Shown here: positions 15,695-23,164 of the stretch, one piece after another
Position numbering within the stretch: the stretch's first letter is position 1
Layout: every line of letters begins with the position of its first letter
Assembly: GCA_023150805.1 (NCBI GenBank)
Contig: JAKLKF010000012.1
Coordinates: 26,269 to 90,268 of the forward strand
Reading direction: 5' to 3'
From: Myxococcota bacterium
GTDB taxonomy: Bacteria; Myxococcota_A; UBA796; UBA2385
Length of the DNA: 64,000 bases
Made by a program: the position numbers and the translations under genes
The notes under the pieces: model-generated
Told to the model about the DNA's origin: nothing
What the model saw: the letters and a program-made list of their open reading frames with translations, nothing else
Database searches by the model: none

Positions 15695-17218
15695 ATGCCC
15701 ACCATGCTCCTGCCCCTGCTGGCCCTGCTCTCCTGCGGCGAAGACGGCGGCGACGCCCCCGGCCCGGTCCGCCTGGACCGCCCGATCGAGGCCCGCGACG
15801 ACCAGCCCGACACCGTCGTCGTCATCGTCGTCGACACCCTGGCCCGCCGCTACGTGCAGCCCTGGGAGCAGGACTGGCAGACCACGCCCGAGCTGGCGGC
15901 CTTCTTCCAGGACGCCACCGTGCTGGCCGACACCCAGGTCACGCGCGGCCTGACGGGCGTGTCGGTCAGCTCGATCAGCAGCGGCACCTACCCGCGGGTG
16001 CACGGCGTGCGGGACAACCGGGACTGGGAGAGCCCGTGGAACCCGATCCTGACCGAGATGTTCCAGGACGCCGGCTACACCACGCTCGGCTACGCGGCCA
16101 ACACCTGCCAGTTCATCGACCGCGGCGTCGACGAGCGGATGTGCACCTGGAACTGGGAGGTGCCCGACGGCTACGAGACCCAGGCCGCCCGCGACCAGGC
16201 GCTGGTGAGCGGCCTCAGCGACAGCCTGCGGGCGCGCGATCCCGACGAGAAGCTGTTCGTCTGGCTGCACCTCATCAACCCGCACGACCCCTTCAACCCC
16301 GAGGAGGAGTGGTACGACGAGTTCCACCCCGAGGAGTACACGGGGGAGTTGGACCCCGAGGACGAGGCCCAGCTCGACGCCTGGATCCTGGAGGGGCAGG
16401 AGCTGACGGCCGAGGACCAGGCCCACCTGGACGCCGTCTACGCCAGCCAGGTCCGCGACATGGACCGGCAGCTCGGCGACCTGTTCGACGTGCTGGCCGA
16501 GACCGGGCGGTGGGACGACAGCGTCGTCCTGTTCACCGCCGACCACGGCGAGGAGCTGGGCGCCCACCACAGCTACTTCTACCACGGCTGCTCGGCCTAC
16601 CAGCAGACCATGCAGGTCGCGACGGCCATCCGGGCGCCCGGGCGCCTGCCGGCCGGGCTGTGGATCGACACCCCCGTGAGCAGCGTCGACCTGGCCCCCA
16701 CGCTGGCCGACCTGGCTGGCATCGGCTGGGAGGGCTACCGCGACGGCGAGACCCTGCTCTCCGAGCTGCAGACCGGCGTGGTCGAGGAGCGGCCCGTCTT
16801 CTTCGAGCGCTCGCTGTCCACCGCCGGCGTCGTGTACCAGGGGCACCGCTACATCCTCGACGTGAACGAGGGCTTCGACGAGTGCAAGCCCTTCGACCTG
16901 TCCGACGCCGTCTTCCCCGGCGAGTACGAGGAGCTGTACGACCACGCGCTGGACCCCGACGAGCAGCTCAACATCGCCGCCGACGACGAGCAGACCCTGG
17001 CGGAGCTGCGCGAGCTGACCTGCGAGTGGATCACAAGCGACGTCTGGGTGAGCCTGCGCTCGGACGAGACCCACCCGCTGGCCACCGCCTGCCGCGACGT
17101 GCTGGGCATCGAGTGGACGACCGAGGACGAGGACGGCGGCGGGTGCAGCGCCCTGGGCGGCGGAGGCGGCCTGCTGCTGGCGCTGGCCGGGCTGCTGGGC
17201 ACCCGTCGGCGCCGCTGA
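15695..17218 (+). CDS. Sulfatase-superfamily lipoprotein with MYXO-CTERM tail
   Basis: A 507-residue alkaline-phosphatase/sulfatase superfamily protein. Metal-site motifs are TVVVIVVDTLA (near residue 42), HLINPHDPF and LFTADHGEELGAHH. The usual formylglycine motif C/S-x-P-x-R is missing: the expected position reads TRGLTGVSVSSIS before GTYPRVHG. Sulfatase chemistry is therefore uncertain and a Thr or Ser nucleophile is possible. The N-terminus is a short uncharged lipobox signal ending LLALLSC. The C-terminus (GCS, a Gly/Leu helix, then RRRR) is a MYXO-CTERM sorting signal, normally processed for surface display. The stop is immediately followed by the stop of the convergent thioesterase gene. 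Confidence 0.8.
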   Translation: MPTMLLPLLALLSCGEDGGDAPGPVRLDRPIEARDDQPDTVVVIVVDTLARRYVQPWEQDWQTTPELAAFFQDATVLADTQVTRGLTGVSVSSISSGTYPRVHGVRDNRDWESPWNPILTEMFQDAGYTTLGYAANTCQFIDRGVDERMCTWNWEVPDGYETQAARDQALVSGLSDSLRARDPDEKLFVWLHLINPHDPFNPEEEWYDEFHPEEYTGELDPEDEAQLDAWILEGQELTAEDQAHLDAVYASQVRDMDRQLGDLFDVLAETGRWDDSVVLFTADHGEELGAHHSYFYHGCSAYQQTMQVATAIRAPGRLPAGLWIDTPVSSVDLAPTLADLAGIGWEGYRDGETLLSELQTGVVEERPVFFERSLSTAGVVYQGHRYILDVNEGFDECKPFDLSDAVFPGEYEELYDHALDPDEQLNIAADDEQTLAELRELTCEWITSDVWVSLRSDETHPLATACRDVLGIEWTTEDEDGGGCSALGGGGGLLLALAGLLGTRRRR

Positions 17219-17722
17219 TCAGCTCCCGGTGAGCTCGCGCTGGCGGGCCTCGCGCGCCCGCAGGCGCATGGCGCGGCGCTCCTCGGCCTGGCGCGCCCGG
17301 CGCCGGGCCTCGGGGTCCGCACCCGGATCGAAGGGCGGCAGGCTGCGCGTCCTGCCCTCGGCGTCCAGCGCGACGAAGGTCAGGTAGGCGCTGCAGCAGT
17401 GCTGCCGGGACCCCGTGCGCGGGTCCTCGGCCTCGATGCGCACCCCCACCTCCATGCTGCTCCGCCAGGCCATGTTCACCTGGCTCTGCAGCACGACCAC
17501 CATGCCCTGCTTGACCGCCGCCAGGAAGTGGAGCTGGTCGATGCTGGCGGTGACCACCGCCCCCCGGCTGTAGCGCTGGGCGCTCACCGCCGCGCAGACG
17601 TCGATCCAGGCGGCGATCTGCCCGCCGAAGACGGTGCCGTGGGCGTTGGTGAACTGGGGGAGGACGATCTGGGTCATCACGGTCTGGTGGACCGCGGGGG
17701 CGATGCCGGCGGGGGTGGTCAT
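17219..17722 (-). CDS. Acyl-CoA thioesterase, hot-dog fold
   Basis: A 167-residue YciA/ACOT-type thioesterase that hydrolyses acyl-CoA to free acid and CoA in the cytoplasm. The hallmark helix region is present: NAHGTVFGGQIAAWIDVCA, with Asn, Gly and Asp in the expected places. VNMAWRSSMEVGVRIEAED and SAYLTFVALDAEG follow, both typical of the family. The last 40 residues are an Arg/Glu/Ala-rich helix, an extension seen in many acyl-CoA thioesterases. The ATG at 17720-17722 has GGGAG upstream. It ends flush against the convergent sulfatase-like gene with no room for a terminator. Confidence 0.9.
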   Translation of the reverse strand: MTTPAGIAPAVHQTVMTQIVLPQFTNAHGTVFGGQIAAWIDVCAAVSAQRYSRGAVVTASIDQLHFLAAVKQGMVVVLQSQVNMAWRSSMEVGVRIEAEDPRTGSRQHCCSAYLTFVALDAEGRTRSLPPFDPGADPEARRRARQAEERRAMRLRAREARQRELTGS

Positions 17723-17845
17723 GCCGGCTCCCTATCGAAGCGCGACATGCGGTGACACAGGTCACGACGTGCAACGCCTGCCCCCCGCGTCGCGTGTCGA
17801 GACACTGGCCGATGTAACGCTTCGATGCAGAGCTCCGAGGGTCCC

Positions 17846-19101
17846 ATGCAGCACAGCGCCTTGGCTTGTCCGGCTCGCCGCCGGCGTGGCAACTACAGCC
17901 TGATGGTGGCGGTGGCCACGGTCGCGATCCTGGCCATGGGGGCGCTGACGATCGACGTGGCCTACATGCGCCTGGCCCAGGCCCAGGCCCAGGACGTCGC
18001 GGACGCGGCCAGCAACGCGGCGCTGATCGTGCTCCGCCAGACGGGCAGCCAGTCGCTGGCGCAGCAGGCCGCCGAGAAGGTGATCGCGTCCAACGAGGTG
18101 GCGGGGCACCGCCCGGAGCTGGCCGGGATCACCTTCGGGCACTGGGACGCCGAGGATCCGGCGCCGGAGCTGGTCGAGAGCGGCGCCAACCCGAACGCAG
18201 TGCGGGTGGTGGTCGCACGGGAGGGGGACCAGGCGGTGCCCCTGTCCCTGTCTCGGCTGTTCGGCAAGGAGGAGTTCGAGGTCCGCGCCTCGTCGACCTC
18301 GGCGACGCGCAGCTTCCAGATCGTGTTCGTGATGGACATCACGAACTCCTGGAACGAGCGGGACTTCCTGCACGCCAGGGAGGGCGCGCTCGTGTCGCTG
18401 GGCATGCTGGCCAACACGGCGACCGGGGTCGACGAGGTGGGCATGACGAGTTCACCAACCGCTTCGCCTAGGAGTACACGCCCTTCACCCAGCTTGCCGT
18501 CGCGTCCCAAGCCAACGCCGTCGAGGACGCGTGGGCCGAGCTGAGCACGGCCAGCAAGGCCGGCGTGGACAGCAACCACGGCGACGGCAAGAACTGCACC
18601 CTGCACACCGGATCGCGCGAGAACGACTTCAGCTACAAGTCCAAGGGCGGCTGCTACCCGAAGATGCCGCGCGAGTACCGCGACGAGCCGGGCACCGACC
18701 ACAGCACCGGCATGCTGCTGGCCAAGCAGATGTTCGAGGAGTCGCTGTCGGTGGCCGACTACCGCGCGATGATCGTGCTGACCGACGGCCAGCCCAACGG
18801 CCTGGGCGCCGCCGGGGTCAAGCGCGGGCAGGCCGGCTACGTCGAGACCCGCTGGCGCGAGTACCTGGGGCCCGCACCGCGCTCGACGGCGCAGATCCGG
18901 ACCGCCAGCATCGAGGCAGCCGAGCAGATGTGGGACGACCTGCGCGTGCACACCTGGGTGATCTCGTTCGTGGCCGACGACTGGATGATGGACCAGATGG
19001 CCCAGGGGGACGGCTACTACGTCCGCACCAGCAACCCCGCCGACCTGGAGCCGATCATGGCGCAGATCATCAGCGAGCTGCCGCTGGCCATCGTCGAGTG
19101 A
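17846..19101 (+). pseudogene. Broken TadG-like vWA-domain protein (frameshift plus amber stop)
   Basis: The N-terminal part (ATG 17846, GAGGG just upstream) is a Tad/Flp-type pilus-assembly protein: a basic start, one membrane helix (MVAVATVAILAMGALTID) and the DVADAASNAAL segment. A vWA domain begins at IVFVMDITNSW (MIDAS-like D-x-T-x-S). Near 18443-18450 the frame breaks. The continuation (EFTNRFA, then EYTPFTQLAVASQ, later MIVLTDGQPNG and HTWVISFVADD) lies one frame back and meets an in-frame TAG at 18469-18471. The whole span is 1256 bases, so one missing base would restore a 418-residue protein apart from that stop. It is either a true pseudogene or a local sequence error. No other tad genes are nearby. 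Confidence 0.75.
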
Positions 19102-19128
19102 AGGCGCCGACGACGCCCGCCGCCGCGG

Positions 19129-19398
19129 TCACCGCCGCCGGGGTCCGCGCTCCCGTCCCATGCCGAAGTCGTAGCCCGGGTAGGCCCGCCACATGCACCG
19201 GCCGCGCTCGTCGCGGAAGGTGAAGCCGGCGATGCGCCCGCAGGGGTCGACGATCACCCGCACCTGGCCATCCTGCGTGGTCTGGCGCGCGGCGTAGGCC
19301 GTGGCGTGCGGGGTGGCGGGCACGAACTGCACGGAGGCGACGGTGTCGCTCTGTTCAGCGACCACTTCGCTGGCGACGCTGTCGTGGGGACCGTGCAT
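19129..19398 (-). CDS. Small hypothetical protein
   Basis: An 89-residue protein starting at the ATG at 19396-19398, with GAGGAG 7 bases upstream and a TACCAT -10 element further up. The N-terminus is acidic and polar (MHGPHDSVASEVVAEQ). The C-terminal half (VRVIVDPCGRIAGFTFRDE, RCMWRAYPGYDFG) looks like a small folded domain with two Cys. I recognise no family. It is convergent with the broken Tad gene and separated by 163 bases from the first rSAM gene, which contains nothing else I can identify. Confidence 0.5.
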   Translation of the reverse strand: MHGPHDSVASEVVAEQSDTVASVQFVPATPHATAYAARQTTQDGQVRVIVDPCGRIAGFTFRDERGRCMWRAYPGYDFGMGRERGPRRR

Positions 19399-19421
19399 CG
19401 TCCGCTCCTCGGCCTGCCGGG

Positions 19422-19427
19422 ATGGTA
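19422..19427 (-). promoter_or_regulatory. -10 element TACCAT for the small hypothetical gene
   Basis: TACCAT lies 23 bases before the ATG at 19398, with a GAGGAG ribosome site between them. Confidence 0.4.
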
Positions 19428-19561
19428 CCTCGCGGTGCACCGTGGAACGGTGAAATCGCGTGAAGGGGGCCCAAAGGACTCGCAAGGTCTTGGGATCGTT
19501 CCCGGTTGCCCGCGGTCGGGCGACGGGCCGCCAGGGCCGGTCGCGGCGCGCCGCCGGGGCC

Positions 19562-20680
19562 TCAGCGCACGGGGCTGAAGCCCCGGTCTCCCCAGATGTC
19601 CAGGTAGCCCTTCCAGACCCCCTCGCAGCCGTCCCGCAGCCGGCAGTCGGCGCAGGCCGCGGGCTGGCCCTTGAGGTCCCGCTTCTTGCGGTCCTGCCAG
19701 TTGAAGCGCGCGCGCTGCTCGGCCGCGTCGAACTGCACGACGGTGCTGGGGTACTGCTTGCCCCGCCCCTCGCCCGGCGGCACCTTGCCCGGCGGAATGA
19801 CGTCCCCTCCGCCGCTGCGGATCGAGCAGGCCGTCGAGAGGTCCCGGTACTCGCCCATGTAGCGGCGCAGCAGGGCCTCGCTGCCGCGGAGCGCGGGCGG
19901 CAGGACGCACATCGGGAAGCCGCCGAAGGTGAAGGTGCGGCGGAAGTGGTGCTCGTTGAGCAGGATGGCCTTCACCAGCAGCGGGACGACCTGCTCGTAG
20001 CGGGGGGTGAGCTCGGCGTCGCCCTCGGCGTAGCCCTCAGCCCGGATGAAGTTCACCCGCAGGTCGGACAGGCCCAGGTCCCGGTAGAAGAACTGCATCA
20101 TCTTCGGCAGGGCCGCGGCGTTCCAGCCGTTGAGCACGATGTTGACGGACAGGCCGTCGGGCAGGTGCCCCTGGGCTTGCTGCTTGTGCCGCAGGTAGCG
20201 CAGGGCCTCGACCTTCTTGTCGAAGTTGCCGGGCACCCGGGTCAGGCGGTCCTCGAGCGCGGCCGTGTGCCCGTGCATCGAGACCGTGACGCGCGTCAGG
20301 CCCGCGTCCAGCAGGCGGTCGGTGAAGTGCGGAAGCCGCAGCTTGGTCGCGTTGGTCGCGATGGCGACGCGGGTGAAGCCGAGCTTGCGGGCGTAGGCGA
20401 CGCTGTCGACGATCCGCGGGTAGGTGGTGGGCTCGCCGCCGAGGAAGCCCACGCTGCGGTAGCCGTCGGCGTAGAAGCGCTCGAGCTCGGCCTGCATCTG
20501 CTCGAAGCGCATGTAGCTGCGGTCTTCCTGCTTGGGCAGGCCGTCGATGCAGAAGACGCAGCGGTTGTTGCACGCCTTGCCGATGTTGATCTCGACGTTG
20601 CGGCGCGCGTCGCGATCCGGGTTCCAGGGCTGGTTGCCCGGGGTCGGCTGCGGCAGGCTGGGGGCGGCGGTGGGCTGCAC
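19562..20680 (-). CDS. Radical SAM protein with SPASM-type C-terminus (rSAM1)
   Basis: A 372-residue rSAM enzyme. The cluster-binding motif CNNRCVFC covers Cys37, Cys41 and Cys44. The SAM-binding GGEPT follows at about residue 80 and SMHGHTAALED in mid-barrel. The C-terminus has CADCRLRDGCEGVW, a C-x2-C-x5-C auxiliary-cluster motif as in SPASM or twitch domains. Such enzymes usually modify peptides or proteins. It stands 36 bases downstream of the Hxs operon but has its own TACACT element 6 bases before its GTG start at 20680. It belongs by motif to the same S-x-H-G subgroup as rSAM2, rSAM4 and rSAM5. Substrate unknown; the Hxs precursor or the giant lipoproteins are candidates. Confidence 0.85.
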   Translation of the reverse strand: MQPTAAPSLPQPTPGNQPWNPDRDARRNVEINIGKACNNRCVFCIDGLPKQEDRSYMRFEQMQAELERFYADGYRSVGFLGGEPTTYPRIVDSVAYARKLGFTRVAIATNATKLRLPHFTDRLLDAGLTRVTVSMHGHTAALEDRLTRVPGNFDKKVEALRYLRHKQQAQGHLPDGLSVNIVLNGWNAAALPKMMQFFYRDLGLSDLRVNFIRAEGYAEGDAELTPRYEQVVPLLVKAILLNEHHFRRTFTFGGFPMCVLPPALRGSEALLRRYMGEYRDLSTACSIRSGGGDVIPPGKVPPGEGRGKQYPSTVVQFDAAEQRARFNWQDRKKRDLKGQPAACADCRLRDGCEGVWKGYLDIWGDRGFSPVR

Positions 20681-20686
20681 GGAGGC

Positions 20687-20692
20687 AGTGTA
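20687..20692 (-). promoter_or_regulatory. -10 element TACACT, leaderless spacing
   Basis: GGC-TACACT ends 6 bases (GCCTCC) before the GTG start of rSAM1. No ribosome site is present. Confidence 0.5.
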
Positions 20693-20716
20693 GCCCGAGG
20701 GGTCGCCCCCGCAGCC

Positions 20717-21742
20717 TCAGCCCGCGCCGCCCGAGAAGGGGCGCAGCTCGTCGGTCTGGAAGGACAGGGCGTAGAGGTCGTTGACGCCCATGCAGACCTC
20801 GCGGCGCGCGCAGCCCTCGCAGGCGGGCACGTGGGTGCGCTTGCGGTCGGGCGCCCAGGAGTAGATCCCCGCGAAGGCCACCTTGCCGGGGACGGACTGC
20901 CACTCGACGGTGACGCGGGGATCCCAGTGCAGGTCGTTGCTGCAGCTCCAGTGGGGGCCGAGCAGGCACATCGGCACCCCGAAGAAGCGCAGCACCGCGT
21001 CGGGCGCGCGCGCGGGGAGCAGGGGCAGGATGCGGGCGAGGTCGGCCAGCCGGGGCGCGAGCTCGGTGAAGCGGTCGAAGCCGCCGCCCTCCGCCGTCAG
21101 GTTGCTCACGACGATGAGGCGCGCCCCCAGCTCGCCCAGCAACGCCACCGTGTCGGGGAGCTGCTCGATGTTGCGCGCGGTGACGACCGTGTTGGCGAAC
21201 AGGCCGAAGCCGGGCTGGCGGCGCGCGAGGCGCATGGCCGCCGTCACGGTCTCGAAGCTGCCGACGCGGCCGGCGAGCGCGTCGTGGACCGCGGCCGAGG
21301 GGCCGTGCACGCTGAACAGGGCCTCGTCGAGCCACGGCAGCGCCCGCTCCGCGAAGTCGGGACGCGAGAGCATGGTCCCGATGGTCCCGACGCTGGTCCG
21401 CATGCCCAGGCGGCGCGCGAGCTGCAGGGCCTCGACGAAGCGAGGATGGATCGTCGGCTCGCCCCCCGTGAAGTGCACGGAGCGCACGCCGCGGCTGGCG
21501 TGCAGGCGGAGCACCGTCGCCACGCGCCCCCAGGTCACCGGGAAGGCGCGGTAGGACGCCATCCGGTGCTCCTCGCTGCAGAAGGCGCAGCGCTCGGGGC
21601 AGTGGTAGGTCAGGTGCAGCTCCAGCCGCTGCATCACCTGCCCCTTGGGACCGATCCAAGGGCGCGCGTCGGCCGACAAGCCCAGCTCGCTCTGCTGGGT
21701 CGGGCTGGGCAGGTGACCGGGGGACGCCGCGGGCGAGGTCAT
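20717..21742 (-). CDS. Radical SAM protein with SPASM-type C-terminus (rSAM2)
   Basis: A 341-residue rSAM enzyme, last gene of the Hxs operon. Its ATG is 4 bases after the stop of rSAM3. The CPERCAFC motif (Cys48, Cys52, Cys55) binds the 4Fe-4S cluster. FTGGEPTIHP is the SAM-binding strand and SVHGPSAAVHD the mid-barrel motif. The tail has ACEGCARREVCMGVN, a C-x2-C-x5-C auxiliary-cluster motif. About 45 residues precede the barrel. The context suggests peptide or protein modification within the Hxs pathway. The reaction cannot be read from sequence. Confidence 0.85.
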   Translation of the reverse strand: MTSPAASPGHLPSPTQQSELGLSADARPWIGPKGQVMQRLELHLTYHCPERCAFCSEEHRMASYRAFPVTWGRVATVLRLHASRGVRSVHFTGGEPTIHPRFVEALQLARRLGMRTSVGTIGTMLSRPDFAERALPWLDEALFSVHGPSAAVHDALAGRVGSFETVTAAMRLARRQPGFGLFANTVVTARNIEQLPDTVALLGELGARLIVVSNLTAEGGGFDRFTELAPRLADLARILPLLPARAPDAVLRFFGVPMCLLGPHWSCSNDLHWDPRVTVEWQSVPGKVAFAGIYSWAPDRKRTHVPACEGCARREVCMGVNDLYALSFQTDELRPFSGGAG

Positions 21743-21746
21743 CGCG

Positions 21747-22829
21747 TCAGCCCCCGCCGGTGGCGGCGCGCGGGCCCCGGCGCTTGGAGGCCAGCCACGC
21801 CGGGTAGAGGCCGCGCACCAGCCGGGTCAAGGCGGCGTCGACCGCCTGGGTCGACGCCCAGACCCCCTCCGGCAGCGCCTGGCGCAGCAGCTCCTCGACC
21901 CGGGCGGCGCCCGCCGCGAGCGCATCGGGCGTGGGGGGTTCGTCCAGGCTGCCCAGCCGGGTCTGTCCACGCAGCCCGTCGAGCTGGCCCGACAGGCCGA
22001 CGTTGCTGGGGTGGACGCTGCGGTCGGCGTCCACGACCAGGCCGGTGTTGAAGAAGGGGGTGGGCGCCCAGGTGAACAGGTTGCGCAGGTAGAGGGGGCG
22101 GCCGGCGGCCCACTCCGCCCGGATCCGCTGCCCGATGGCCGAGAAGCCCGCCTCCAGCGCGTCGAGCTGGGCGGGCCTCCACGGCAGGTAGTAGCCGGGC
22201 AGCAGGTTGAAGCGGCGGAAGCCCAGCTCCAGCAGGTGGGCGAAGTTCTCGGCCGCCCGGGGAGCGGTCGAGGGCGCGATGGTCTGCGTCACGACCAGGC
22301 GAGGGGCGCGGAGCAGCGCGGGCAGCAGGTCCCGCACGTGCTGGTAGCTGTCGGCCACCCCGGGCAGGGCGCGGCGCAGCCCGCGGTGGTCCTCGGGCCG
22401 CCCGTCCAGGCTCAGGGTCAAGATGACCTTGGGCCGGGCCGCGAGGAGGTCGAGCCAGCCGGCGTCGAGCCCCAGCCCGTTGGTGCTCAGGTAGACGCGC
22501 CGGATCTCGGGGCGGGCGCTGGCCTCCTCGATGGCAGCCCGCACCACCTGGGGCACCAGCAGGGGCTCGCCGCCGAAGAGCTTCACGTCGCCCGGCCGGC
22601 GCGCGTCCACGTAGCGGGTGGCGAACAGCGAGACGGCCGCGCGCGCGTCCTGCTCCGTCAGCGAGGGCCAGCCGTCCTTGGCGGTCGGGCAGTAGGCGCA
22701 GCGCAGGTTGCAGGCCCGCGTCACCGTCAGGATCATCGACGGCGGCATCGCCGCTGGCGCCGGGAAGGTCTCCCCGCGCGTCCCCTCACCCAGCACCGGG
22801 GCCGTCGGCTCCGCGCTGGGACCTACCAC
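21747..22829 (-). CDS. Radical SAM protein without auxiliary cluster (rSAM3)
   Basis: An rSAM enzyme of up to 360 residues. CNLRCAYC (Cys40, Cys44, Cys47 from the long start), FGGEPLLVP and LSLDGRPEDH mark the barrel. The SLDG form differs from the S-x-H-G form of the other accessory rSAM proteins and resembles anSME/HxsB-like enzymes. Unlike its neighbours it shows no further Cys, so it should carry a single 4Fe-4S cluster. The start is uncertain. GTG 22829 overlaps the end of the precursor gene and would allow coupling. ATG 22748 removes a Pro/Glu-rich lead of 27 residues. Directly downstream of the precursor, it is a prime candidate for a second maturase. Confidence 0.8.
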   Translation of the reverse strand: MVGPSAEPTAPVLGEGTRGETFPAPAAMPPSMILTVTRACNLRCAYCPTAKDGWPSLTEQDARAAVSLFATRYVDARRPGDVKLFGGEPLLVPQVVRAAIEEASARPEIRRVYLSTNGLGLDAGWLDLLAARPKVILTLSLDGRPEDHRGLRRALPGVADSYQHVRDLLPALLRAPRLVVTQTIAPSTAPRAAENFAHLLELGFRRFNLLPGYYLPWRPAQLDALEAGFSAIGQRIRAEWAAGRPLYLRNLFTWAPTPFFNTGLVVDADRSVHPSNVGLSGQLDGLRGQTRLGSLDEPPTPDALAAGAARVEELLRQALPEGVWASTQAVDAALTRLVRGLYPAWLASKRRGPRAATGGG

Positions 22830-23155
22830 TGCCCGTGGGAGCCGTGGCTGCCGTGGGAGCCGTGGCTGCCGTGGGAGCCGTGGCTGCCGTGCGAGCCGTG
22901 GCTGCCGTGCGAGCCGTGGCTGCCGTGCGAGCCGTGGCTGCCGTGCGAGCCGTGGCTGCCGTGCGAGCAGTGGGCCGCGAGCTGGATGCCGCCGCTGGCG
23001 GGGTCCGCGAGCAGGGCGTCCGCCTTGAGCAGCAGCTCGCTGCTGGCGTCGAGCTCCCCGGCGCTGGCCGCTTCGGTCCGCTGCAGGAAGTCGGCGGGCT
23101 TCTTGTCGATGGCGGGGAGCTTGGCGCTGCCCTTGTCCAGGTCCTTGGTGCTCAT
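22823..23155 (-). CDS. hxsA: His-Xaa-Ser repeat precursor peptide, 15 Ser-His-Gly repeats (HxsA-like)
   Basis: A 110-residue predicted precursor of a ribosomally made, modified peptide. Residues 1-60 look like a leader (MSTKDLDKGSAKL, then acidic and Leu-rich segments). The core begins AHC, followed by 15 perfect Ser-His-Gly triplets and a final Gln-Trp. Read as His-Xaa-Ser this is HCS followed by 14 HGS units, the hallmark of HxsA. It lies 9 bases downstream of hxsB and has the best ribosome site of the operon (TAGGAGGT, 5-6 bases before the ATG and overlapping the hxsB stop), as expected for an abundant substrate. Its 3' end overlaps the long form of rSAM3. The modification type is unknown. 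Confidence 0.85.
   Translation of the reverse strand: MSTKDLDKGSAKLPAIDKKPADFLQRTEAASAGELDASSELLLKADALLADPASGGIQLAAHCSHGSHGSHGSHGSHGSHGSHGSHGSHGSHGSHGSHGSHGSHGSHGQW
22832..22966 (-). repeat. Tandem repeat encoding (Ser-His-Gly)15, 18-base period
   Basis: Fifteen 9-base units encode SHG. His is always CAC and Gly is GGC, except the last copy. Serine codons alternate strictly between AGC and TCC or TCG, so the true DNA period is 18 bases (two triplets). The TCG form fills the first five TCN positions in the reading direction and TCC the last three. Confidence 0.9.
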
Positions 23156-23164
23156 GCCGACCTC

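Noticed and set aside
17825..17827. ATG 17825 as the start of the TadG-like gene
   Set aside because: ATG 17846 has GAGGG 5 bases upstream and gives a normal Tad-type N-terminus.
18443..18471. Programmed frameshifting in the TadG/vWA gene
   Set aside because: No slippery heptamer or downstream structure is evident, and an in-frame amber stop follows 20 bases later in the new frame.
22832..22966. Short regular DNA repeats as a possible CRISPR array
   Set aside because: Repeats are tandem without spacers and encode an in-frame SHG peptide.
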